A DNA stretch of 64,000 bases, from positions 9,374,001 through 9,438,000 of the forward strand of contig NC_051106.1 in assembly GCF_901709675.1 (NCBI RefSeq), written 5' to 3'. Positions 12,893-23,748 of this stretch are shown here, one piece after another (position 1 is the first letter of the stretch; each line of letters starts with the position of its first letter). The notes beneath the pieces were generated by a model, which ran no database searches, was not told where the DNA came from, and saw only the letters and a program-made list of their open reading frames with translations. The position numbers and the translations under genes are program-made. This stretch comes from Syngnathus acus (lineage: Eukaryota > Chordata > Actinopteri > Syngnathiformes > Syngnathidae).

Positions 12893-12960
12893 GCTGGTCC
12901 TGATTCGGGTCACGGGTGGCCTATGAGAAGAATCCTGGATAGGTGGTGAGGAGTCAGCAT
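12893..12960 (-). mobile_element. Degenerate LINE 3'-tail-like fragment
   Basis: GGTCACGGGTGGCCTATGAG and the following CTGGATAGGTGGTGAGGAGT resemble, on the minus strand, the tail of a common fish LINE that reads like GGCTCCAGCACCCCCGCGAC. The match is diverged and rests on memory. An ATT-triplet run (12959-12979) follows. Confidence 0.3.
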
Positions 12961-13729
12961 TATTATTATTATTATTATCATTATTATAGCAGTCACTAAG
13001 CTACACGAACCACACATATGGGTGTTGTTGTTTTTTTGATATTGACAAATTCTAAATATTTCAAATGTTACTTACTTTTGCAGGGACCACCCTCAAAGCC
13101 CATTTTGGATGTGAGCCAGTACCAAAGTGATCAGATGAAAGACTAAGTGAATATCAGACAAAAGTTGTTGAGCTGGCCGGTCTGGGGCAACTTGGCCAAA
13201 GTCATCCATCATTGTGAGCCACCTTTAGTGTCACAGCTGTTTGGGCTGGGCCACCAGCGGCCGGCTACATCTGCTGCTGGCTTGGTGTCGTCGGGGTCAT
13301 CTGTGACTGCGTAAAACACAGCAGCCAGTGCAACAGATGGACTGAGATACACAACGCTCCAGGTCAGAGGGCTCCAAGACATATTTTGGGTGGAAATGAG
13401 TTTGAGATTGAAAGTGATTTTATATCTATCTTCTGCTATACCTACAAAGAAGGAAAGAGAAAATGAAACCGGGTTGACTGACTGGGTTGAGTATTCTTTG
13501 GCAAGTTAGTGGGAAAATGAACAAATACATTTTCTGACCTCAGAAGTCTTATAAAAGGTGTTTCCTAAAATGATGGCAGCAAAATAAGAACACAGTGGCA
13601 CTTGCTAATTCCATCATGATAGATGTGAGAACCTGAATCCTTTCAAATGATTTATTGCAGAACTTGTATACAGAAGAGATATTGATCTCTGTGGCACTCT
13701 CAGAAGCCTTTTATGGGGACAATAAACAC

Positions 13730-14420
13730 TTATAAATGTCACCTGACCAAACACACAAGACGTTAACGTTTAATGATTTAGTGGATCTTCGCGTTATTTA
13801 TGGCTCTCTCTTTTGCTTATTAAAAGGCAGCCGTAAATTATCCGTCCGTACGGTAGGCGTTCAAACCGAAGTACGCACTGAGCTTTCAAAATTCAGACGG
13901 CGGTTATTTTACCAGATGTACAAATCCGTCCCATTCCTTCTGAAACGTTGCTGAAGGTTTGCAGTTTCTGTCATGAAGCAAACGCTAGCCCATGTTTATC
14001 CAAACGCTTCATTTGGACAAGCCCCTAATGATGTGTTATTTTTGTATGATACGGGAATTGTCTCGTTCCATGATGACCAACCACATTGTTGGAGCGAGCG
14101 CAGAAGCTTAATGGGCCAAACACCTTGGTGTCCATTAAAGAGGCTGTGTCGGAACTGGCCGCGGTTGGTCCAACAGGGATGACCTATAGACATCACTACC
14201 GCTCTCTTGTTCCACTCTGTAATTGGAGTCCCGACAAGCAAACAGGCACATTAATGGTCATGAACTCCTCGCACACACAGCAGTAGTAGATTCAGCTGAA
14301 GACACTCTTATTGGACGTCGCTCTGACAACGGTGGTTCACACTTTGGCCTCAGCATCTGCAGCGTATTCTTTAACACTAGTATCAATAATCTTTTCTGCG
14401 GAATAGCTCATTAATGTGAC
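13730..14420. promoter_or_regulatory. Candidate conserved non-coding element, long
   Basis: About 690 bp without simple repeats, balanced in composition, with unusually high CpG retention (for example near 13838-13862 and 13890-13905). The segment 14095-14180, including AAGCTTAATGGGCCAAACAC, has the texture of deeply conserved sequence. Short open frames here do not resemble proteins. The call is by eye only. Confidence 0.3.
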
Positions 14421-15818
14421 CAAACCACAAAAACCATACTGTATTTTGGTTTGGTACACGTTCTGGATCCTTGTTTGTGTGCCGTATATCTCCAAGGCGT
14501 GATGAATACAACTACAAACACATAAACAGACACAAAATTCCTTGTAAACCGTATCCAGTACATTCAAGCTGCACATTCTTTCGATACGAAATATGGTATT
14601 CATTGCTGCCGCCACAATCATTTTTACGGAGCTATTCATTTATCCATATGCCTTATAAATGTGAATGTCAGCAGTGACCTTGATATTGTCCATACTGTCA
14701 GGGTGTATATGTAAAGACAATAAGAAGCCATCATTGACTCTAAGGATAATTGGGTACAGTCGGAAAAACATTTCCAAAAGGGTAAAAGCGGCATTGTGGA
14801 GGTGACGTCATCACCGTGCAGCTTTTGCCATCACATGCAGCAACTCAAACGGATTAACCTTTCTTTCTCAGTGACAGCGCATCATTCTGGTTGTGTCTTT
14901 TCTTTGTCTCACTCGACTGTGTTGACTGTTTTTGTGCTCTGCAGCTTTTTTTCTCCCTTGTGGAAATGTAAACCCTGCAGGCTTATTATTCCATATGGGA
15001 ATGCTACAACTGCCAATGTTCAGCTTCCCAGCTGTTGTCTATACAGGAAAGCAATGGGTTAACACAGACGGGCACTGAACCCTATTGGATACAGCCGCCA
15101 TCTGCGCAAAGCATCCTAGATCGACACACAGCCTTTCCCTGAATATAAATTAGCACAAGTTTATCCGTTGAGAGCATCACGTCACGTCGATGAGTCACGA
15201 CTTATAATGAGACGGATGGAGAAGAAAGCTAATGCCGACGACCGGCGTGCATACGGGCCAGAGCTTGCCTGTAGGAGACAGTGTTGCACGTACGTAGGAA
15301 TATGCCGCAATCACTGTCGCAGTCACTGCGGGAAACTGCGGCAGGGTGAAGTAAGGTACGAACGGGATTTAATTGTTTTATGCCAGCATGACAGACTGGC
15401 AGGCATGGAAAAATGTGGCCTTGACACACACGCACAGAAAGGAGTCCACGCCACCTCCCTTGAGTCCCTCCAGCTATGACAGAGACTGTGGAACTGAGAA
15501 ACTGAGAGAGTCTATTACCAAGACTGGAAACGGCCCTGAGGTACACATATGGGAGGAAGATAACACATTGAGGTGCCAGAGGAGTGTCGCACACATTTTA
15601 CGCCATAACCGCTGCAACTCACAATGTGTGTATGCAAGTGTGTCAGCATACAGTAAAAGTGTAAAAATAGGATTCCCACCTGCCTTCCTACTCCTATAGC
15701 TGCCCATACTTTGCAAGGGAAGAGCATCAAATTAAAGTAGCGTTAAGACATGATGCATTTTTTTCTCCAGGTAAATTTGTCTTATGAAATATTCTACTGG
15801 TTATGGTCATCCCTAATA

Positions 15819-15988
15819 CCGTAATTTTCGGACTATAAGTCGCACCGGAGTATAAGTCGCACCAGCCATAAAATGCCCAAAAAAGTGAAAAAAAAACATA
15901 TATATGTATATAAGTCGCTCCTGAGTATAAGTCGCCCCCCCACCCAAACTATGAAAAAAACCCGCGACTTATAGTCCGAAAATTACGG
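15819..15988. mobile_element. 170-bp MITE with 25-bp terminal inverted repeats, copy 1
   Basis: Both ends carry a perfect 25-bp inverted repeat beginning CCGTAATTTTCGGACTATAA. The element is flanked by TA on each side (15817-15818 and 15989-15990), which fits a Tc1/mariner-type target duplication. The internal part repeats the motif TATAAGTCGC several times and has no coding capacity. Copy 2 at 44869-45038 has the same length and differs at four positions. Confidence 0.92.
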
Positions 15989-16979
15989 TAATAATAAAAT
16001 AAATTAAAAATTGGTAATAATTCACCTTAAACAAGCTTTTTGCAAGGACTCAAATCAAATAAAACGTAAAAATACACACAGTTGGAGTCCTCTTTATGTA
16101 ATCAGTAGGTTTTGTGTAACCCCTCTGACAGATGGGCACTCCTAGAGGCATATCTGATCCATCTAACAGATGTTTGAATGAACACAAAAACAATCTGTAA
16201 ACAAACATTGTCATCAATGCAAATCCCTTTTGGTCTTCGTGTTGTCTAGTGCAATATTTCTTTGCCTGAAAGGAATCTAAATCCTAAAACCTTGCACGTA
16301 TTGTCTTGCAACTCTTCCTACCACCTTATTCAATGAATCAGCTCACCAGCAAGCTTTGGTCTACAAAACACATGTAGACAATCTGTGCGTGTGTGTGATG
16401 CTATACAACAGTATGACTCATACGTACTACACACATAGGAAGTCGCTACTTCTTTTTGTACAGTGTGTCCTTGTGAATGCGGGAGTGAAAGAGTTGGCCA
16501 TTTTCCATGGTGCACTTGAACACAGCAACGCACGCACAAGAGCGTGATTATTTCAGGTTAGAAAATGCAAGTGGACTTTTATTCACACAGAAAAAAAACG
16601 CTAACGTTATAAAACCATGAAAGTCTCCCAAGGTTGAATGTTTTAGCATGTTTATGACGCATTTCTAATGTGACACTGGCTTGACAGAAAAGAAAAATAT
16701 GTTGAAGAACATCTATTCGTGGATGATTGCTAGGAAGCCAAACAATACACAAAAACTTTTTTCTAAGACATTAAAGGGAAATATTAAAGTCTTTTAACCA
16801 GAATCCATAAGAGTGACAACAAAGCAAGCGGGATTGAAAGATTTTGTCGTGTGCGTGTGCTTCTGGAATTTAAACCCTGCAATGAACGCGTGTCTGCTCT
16901 ACAGTCCATGTTAAGAGGTTTGTTTTGAAAGCTTATACCAGGTCATAAAAAACACATGCACTGTGATTGATTAGCACAT

Positions 16980-17240
16980 GAGAATGGCCATAATGTGCCT
17001 TAATCAACATTCTCTTTGCGCCCTTCGCCACTAATGTATCCAGCCCCACCCACTGTGGCTTCCACTTGATCATTTACAGAGCCATTACACTTGATGACTT
17101 GCACGGCTCCCGGTAGCTCTAAACATGCTATGCATTCCACTTTCTGGCCTCGATGGCAGCCGCAGCAAATGAACTTAGCCAACAATTTGAGGATCAATCT
17201 CATCACTTAGCCAATTAGACAATAGGGAGACAGATGCCCA
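16980..17240. promoter_or_regulatory. Candidate conserved non-coding element
   Basis: A repeat-free segment with GCCATAATGTGCCTTAATCA, CCACTAATG, TTAGCCAATTAGACAATAGG and other AT-core homeodomain or CCAAT-like motifs. Low confidence without alignment. Confidence 0.25.
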
Positions 17241-18325
17241 TTACCGTAAGAACCAATCGATAGCCGGAGCCATGGGTTGAGGCGGGCTGTCTGCTTCCAC
17301 TGAGGTCGCCTAGGCTTTTCGGTGTACATCGCAAGACGGGGAAGTGGGCGGCGCTCGCGGGGCTTTTTGATAGACGCGCCCGACAGGAGGTCATGATGAC
17401 AGCTTGTGAAATGTTGTAAACATGACAAAAAGAGCACAGGACATTGCGATCAATGGCAGAGAATGAAAGCAAGTCATTAGTTGAGTTGACTCTGACAGGC
17501 CTCCTTTTACACTTTGGACACTTTAAGTGCCTGATTAAGTTTGGATTGTCAAATTAACTTTGTTATGCTTGAAATGGCGTCATAATATGCCCTCAGCACA
17601 CTCGATTGTCATTATCGTAATGTAACTAAAAATGGCGTGCGTGCGACCAGATTAGAGCGTTGACCTAACTGTCAAGTCTTTGGTTGAGATGTCCGATAGT
17701 TTTTTTGAAAACTAGGATATTATGCTCGACTTGTAATTTCCAAGTCCAATTGATAATGAATGACAGCTCATCCATCCAGAAAAGTATCAATGAATACCAG
17801 ACTCTGAATGTCATTTCTTCCTCTAATCTCCTGATTTTTACAGTGAAGTAAACCATATCCATTGTGGCGAATGTGACATCATGTCATTTTCAAGAATCAT
17901 TGTGACCTTGCGACCGGGGTTGTCCTGAAACAGCTCGACGCTGAGAAGTAAAAACAAACATATCGAACCCCAACCCGATGTGTTGAATACAAATGCCTTC
18001 CCAGACGGCAACAAGTATTTTCCAAATCCAGTCTTAGGAGAGAGAAACTCTTTGTCCTCTGTACTTTGGTGGCAACCGGTCTCATCTCACGTCCAAGTTA
18101 CCTGGGACAGGTTTCCAGTGTGCAGAGAAATGGAGACATGGATTTTGCATTGTATTTAGTAGGTCAATGTGACTGATTCTCCTCTTAAGGCAACAGACAG
18201 CGTTGTAAGGACTCAAGTCCAATATCGATTGACCTGTTTGGGGATGCCAGCTCCGTGACGACAACAGTTAACTGCCATTCGACTGTGATGGTGGAAGCAC
18301 TTGAAGCTGGAATTTCTGTCTACAG

Positions 18326-18654
18326 CAGGGGTGTCAAACTCATTTTTTTCGCGGGCCGCATTGTAGTCATAGCTTCTTTCGGAGGGCCATTATGTATATA
18401 GTATGTATACAAATCAATGTATAAGCACCTCATATTATATACAGTAAAAGCTACAAAACAAACTGACAAATAACTCGTTTTCAAATCAGACGAGTAAAAA
18501 CTGGTCAAATATTTTAAAAAATATATATTAAAAGTGAAGACAATTTGCAATTCTAGTAATGACACGAATTTGATGCACAATCTGTCTTCGCGGGCCACAT
18601 AAAATGATGTGGCGGGCCGTATCTGGCCCCCGGGCCTTGAGTTTGACACCTGTG
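18326..18654 (+). mobile_element. hAT-like non-autonomous element, complete, with 8-bp target duplication
   Basis: The element starts CAGGGGTGTCAAACTC and ends GAGTTTGACACCTGTG, imperfect inverted termini. It is flanked by the identical octamer GTCTACAG at 18318-18325 and 18655-18662. An 8-bp duplication is the hAT hallmark. The 329-bp body has no transposase and carries the GGGCCGTATCTGGCCCCCGG block seen in the other copies listed here. Confidence 0.93.
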
Positions 18655-19017
18655 GTCTACAGTCATCCGAATAGCGTGAGGCTCCTCCCCCTTTCTCATT
18701 TCAGCTGCAGAAGGGGAGACGCAGCCAGAGGAGGAAAGTGTCTATCAGAGGCAGGCCGAGTCGGGACACGGCCCATAAGGAGCAGCGTAAAGGCCCGCTA
18801 GTTATTACCCCTGCTACCCGGGCCCATTTTATCTTCATCAATTCTTAAACTCATAAGACTCCCCGCCTCTCTCCTTTTCCAAATTGTACCATCGATCAAG
18901 CAAGTCACCTCCTGCCTTTCTGCCGCTTTCCTTGACTCTTGTTCTGTGCTTTGTCTTTGCTTCCTACAAAACAAGGCAGGCAGACAAGTGGTGAAAATTC
19001 TCCCAGGAACGGGAATA

Positions 19018-19065
19018 CCGTGCCGTGCCGTGCCGTGCCGTGCCGTGCCGTGCCGTGCCGTGCCG
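19018..19065. repeat. (TGCCG)9 pentanucleotide repeat
   Basis: Nine uninterrupted TGCCG copies (19021-19065), preceded by CCG. The tract is GC-rich with one CpG per unit. Two overlapping frames read through it as PCRAV repeats, which is a repeat artefact rather than a gene. Confidence 0.97.
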
Positions 19066-20096
19066 CTCTACGTACGGTCGGTCCAATCGCGTTTTTGCTG
19101 AATTCCCCTTCACACTCTTCATCATTTTGGCTCCCTCCAATCCCCCGCCTCTTAGCCCCTCAACCTCTCTGTCTCTGTCTTGTCTTTCTTTTATGTCTCT
19201 GGGCTGCTCTTCTCTCTTTCTCCTTCCTTCCCTTTCCCTCCATCTCTGTAATTATGTGCAGAGACAAAGGCGTCTCGTTCTCCCTCCTCCCACTCAGAGC
19301 TGTCAGGCCTGGTGTAGGAGAGAGTTAATTTCACACCCGCTGCATGCTTTAATTAAAAAAGGGTGAGGCAGGGGAAAACAAGGAGGGGTACATGCACACA
19401 TCATACAGAAAAGAAGAGGTAGTGGCAAAGTGCAGCGGTTGTGAAGATGTGCCTACAGGTATGTGCGTGGAGTTGTGTGCCAGGTGTGCAGTTTGCAATT
19501 TAAGCAGTGTGGGGGCGTTCGCGGCAACACGCGCAGAGTTGGCATCTCCACTCTTCAGGTGGATGACACACACGCGCCGCGCCGTCCTTCAACGGCAACA
19601 TGAGGCTGGATTTACAGCCAGGGGATTTAATGAGGAATCAAGGAGATCAAAATGCTTGTTAGGGGTACTTTTGCTCAAACATCGCCTTGGATATCATCTC
19701 AGTTGGCAGCTGGAGTGTGATTCACACATATCTTTGTAAATAAACTCTACAAAAGCCATTGATTGCGCAACAGTCAGGCACGCACGCGACCACACGGTCA
19801 CCCTTCTCTCCTCGTACATCGGCAGCACAACAGTCCGTGATCATCTGCATTAAGCTTTGATGATACGGTTAATGCGAGACACCGTAAAATCAGGTCATTT
19901 ATCATCCTGGTCACTCCATGGGGTGAAACGCCATCTCAATGAGACATGCTCTATAACTCTGCAAGGTCAAACGCGGAGCCACTCTGATGGTCTGTCAACT
20001 AGGATGTTGGAGGTCAATAGTCTGAGTCTTTAGTTACTTCAAAGTATTCCTGGGAAAGGTATTAGTTGGTCATCACCAGTAGTTGCAGAAATAGAT

Positions 20097-20405
20097 TATA
20101 GGTGTCAAACGCAAAGCCCGGCCGGGGGCCAGATACGAGCCTTCGCATCATTTGAAGTGGCCCGCAAAGACTAATTTTGAATCGACTTTGCGTCATTACT
20201 AAAATTACAAATCGTCTTCGCTTCGAGATATTGTTTGCAGTTTTTATTCCCATTTGTCTTTTTAAAATATTTCAACACTTTTTACTAGTCTCTGATTCCA
20301 AAACTAGTTATTCATCAGTTTGTTTTGTAGACGTTGACAATCATAACGGCCCTTCGAGGGAAACGACGATGTGGCCCGCGACAAAAAACAAGTTTGACAC
20401 CCCTG
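20097..20405 (-). mobile_element. hAT-like non-autonomous element, second copy, inverted
   Basis: This is the same family as 18326-18654 in the opposite orientation. It begins with a worn GGTGTCAAACGCAAAGCCCG and ends TTTGACACCCCTG. The flanking octamers (AAATAGAT and GTGTCGAT) share only four of eight bases, so the duplication has decayed and the copy is older. Confidence 0.85.
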
Positions 20406-20569
20406 GTGTCGATATTTATCCCTGGTTGGATCCAAATCTCGATCCGACGTGCCGTGTCAAACGGTCAAGCCAATGCGCAGGCTATAAATAACCCAGCATC
20501 GGCTCACTCCCCTTTGGACCCACGACCGAGTTAGTTATTTATGAGAACAGAATCCGAGGTGACGCACGG

Positions 20570-21190
20570 ACTAGATTTGGGCTCCCCTTATTATTTCAAC
20601 CAGGGATCCGACATCATGCCTCATTAATAAATGTGCCACTGCGGAAATCTGCATGGCACACCAAAAACAGCTGCACACGCCCACACCTTACCTATAATAG
20701 CACAAAGCAGACAGCCAGAGGATGTTAGAATAAGCTAAGGGAGAGCCGTGCTGATTCCAATTAGCAGTCTGTTGTTTCACACTGTGGGCGACGGAGCTTG
20801 TTATTCCAAGCATGGAGAGAGTCTGGAGTGCTCTGCTTCGCAGCTCCCCACCGTGCAATCAGCCTCTATGACTCTTTGCTAGTCACCAAGCACTGATTGC
20901 CATATTCATCCAGCGCTATCCTCCCTCTGTGTGGCGCTGCCGCGGTGCATTTGTCAAGAATGTAGAAACCTGTGGAACAAGGTGGAAAATGGCCCGATGT
21001 GAGAGCTGTTGTCATGCCATCGCTCGCATCTATAAGTAGCTCTGATGAAGCCAGCAGCGAGAGGTAAGATCAAGGCAAATAATCATCATTTGCCTGTGCA
21101 ATCATAATTTCAACTATGAGTGCTAATGTAGAGTTATAAGCAGCAATTATATGCCTTGATTAAAACCTAGCAAATTACAATAGAGGATTC
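20570..21190. promoter_or_regulatory. Candidate conserved non-coding element
   Basis: Repeat-free sequence with CCTCATTAATAAATGTGCCA, CCAATTAGCAGTCTGTTG and ATCATAATTTCAAC segments, typical of homeodomain-rich vertebrate enhancers. No coding potential was seen. Suggestion only. Confidence 0.3.
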
Positions 21191-22591
21191 AATTACATGC
21201 CGGAGACAAAGACACTGTGTTTGGTACTCTTACTGTGCTGTGGACCAAGAGATTTACAGAAAGCTGCCTGATTGTGTGCTTGTCAGATAATTGTATTTGG
21301 GCGCCTCTGATTGTTTTTCCAGACGCAATCTTATTTAGTTTTTACAAAACCTGCAGCCAACTCAAAAGGCATTTCATCTTGTTTCTTCAATACAGAAGTG
21401 TGATATTTGAGAGTAATGAATATGCCACTGAGCTTTCAAGTCATAATGACATCAGTCACAGTCAAACGATGAGCATGGCCAAGGCCAGTACAGTTGCGGT
21501 TTATGTTTCGCCAAGATGCCTAAATGGTGCACCAACTGTACGATTGAAAGTTTTTATGACAGAAGCCACTCGCAAATGGAAATGCGTCCATCCAGTCTTC
21601 CATTTTCTACTATTTATTGGTACACTTTGAGCAAGAGACAAGAGTCCACCCAACCATCCAAATTCACAGCCACTATTTTTCCTTTTTAAACATCAATTTA
21701 TTTTTAGTCATGAAATGGAACTTGAATAGATTTGAGAATCACAGTATTGAATCAATCCTCGCTTAACTGATTCTTCATATACAACAGCATTAACGCTAAC
21801 TCATGAGAGAAACCAGATTGTTCTGCGAAGGAATTTCACAATGTATTCAAATGGCGTCATCTCTGCCTTGTCAAATCCCAAATGAGCCTGAGATCTCAAC
21901 AAGAGCAATGAATGGGCGAGCAGGATGAAGAATGGCGGGAGGAAGCATAGAAGGATAGAGGAGGTAAATCTACCCAGGGAAAATAGAAAAGACTTGGGGC
22001 AAAGACTGAAGAATAAATGTATTGACGCGTGACGCGAGACAAGCGGACGGATGGACGATATGTTGATAGGACGGACAGGTGGTCGAGTGACAGCTAAGCA
22101 ACGATGTAGTCATGGAAGAATACGCAAGGGGACAATTCAAGGTCCCCTGGGGCTATTTTCAGCTCTTTCACATGTACTTGTATCAAACCACTATTGATTA
22201 GTTGACAAAAAAAGATTGAGTTGATGTATATTTATAAGAAGCACGTCTAAAACCAAGTGTGTTTATGAGCAAATAAAACAGCGCTATGATTTCCCCCCTT
22301 TTCTAAACACATTACTGAAATACAATCACGGCACCGTTGTCTTGTCAACAAACCGTATTGCCAATGCTTCCTCCAATTTGAGATTTTATCAATTGAATTA
22401 GAACTGATCGAAAGTAACCCCCGTGTAAGCATAATATCTCTCTGTTTTCATTGATGCATTTGGAGTTATGCTAAATTGATTTAAGACGGCGATGACAACC
22501 TTGCAGCGTTTTCTCTTGGCTGCCGCAATGCAAATCAATGCCTTAGATTGTCACAACAGCTTTTAATTCGTCTGGTTTTTGCTCTCCTCAC

Positions 22592-22703
22592 TTAACTCCT
22601 TCACCGCCGTTGACGAGAATAGACGTCAAACATCATTTTGTACCGGGCTGCCGTTGACGAGAATCGACGTCACTTTGTACTGAGCTGGCAGTGAATGAGT
22701 TAA
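22592..22703. mobile_element. Short TTAA-flanked inverted-repeat element
   Basis: The left end TTAACTCCTTCACCGCC and the reverse complement of the right end, TTAACTCATTCACTGCC, match at 15 of 17 positions. Both ends carry TTAA, the piggyBac-type target. The inside is a dimer of GCCGTTGACGAGAAT followed by A/C and GACGTCA. A related, more worn copy is at 46343-46408. Confidence 0.65.
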
Positions 22704-23727
22704 GCGTCACTGTTGTGAAAGGAAGAGAATAAATGAACGCAGGAAAAAGATGATGCCTCAAGGCAAAGGGGAAGAGAGAGCAGTGGAGATGGAGGGGATG
22801 TCCACAGGCTTAATGCACCCTGAACACTCTGGGACATTACTGATGCCGGTGGGTTACTCCAAATCGCTCCCCTCTGGACCGCAGGAGCGTTGCACCCCCT
22901 GGAAGACCTAATGGCTCATTGAAAGGGGTCAAAGGCGAGGTGCTTTGCTTCATTTAGCAGCCGACTCATGATGGATGAATGGAGGGAGGGAGCAAGGGAT
23001 GTCGAGGAGAATGGCGTCCTGCTGTGCGCGTAGGGAACAGGGTGCCACCAGGGGACCTCCTCTTGGTGATGTCAACGCTAGTGGCTGGTAATGGGAAGAG
23101 ACGCGGGTGGAGTCAAAAGTGAATAATGTGTTAAGTCCAAATTCCCCCGTGAATTCTGGCTTCACATGGATACATAAGGCTCCATGTCGACGTAAAGTAC
23201 GGGATCAACTACTATTTGTCCATTTGTATCAGAAGGTGGATTGACACGACGGAAAGAAAACTCGAATAATCAAGTTGTTTCTGCAACTGTGACTTTAGCT
23301 CAGGATCTTTACGGAGAGAGGTTGCTCTGTTAGCTTTGCCGTGCTGAATAAATGCGACAAAAACATGCTCGTAAAGGAACTCCGAATAATAGCAAGGTGT
23401 ACCTGATAAACTATCCAGTGGCCCGGTCCCCGCGACCACCCTGTACGAGAATTTGAGACTGAATTGCAAACCCAAATAATGAGGATGTTACTTTGCCAAG
23501 AAAAAGTCATTTGAGCATTTTTCAGGTTTTGGGCTGAAAGAATGAAGAGAATTGTGCAGACACGGGTTAGTGAGAAAGTTCTCAGAGATGGAGAGAGATT
23601 CAGAGGCTGTGTGGGAGGAGGCAGCTATGCGAGCTCCTAGGAGAGACTTGGAGGGTGAAAGGTCATTATTGACTGAATGAATTTTTAAAGAGGGCCCTCG
23701 TCTGAGGGTGGAGGCGAGCAACTGTGT

Positions 23728-23748
23728 GCGTGTGTGTGTGTGTGTGTG
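23728..23748. repeat. (GT)n microsatellite
   Basis: About ten GT units with one C interruption at the start. Confidence 0.9.

Noticed and set aside
19025-19366. Frame starting MPCRAVPCRAV
   Set aside because: Pentanucleotide repeat read-through with no homology that I recognise.
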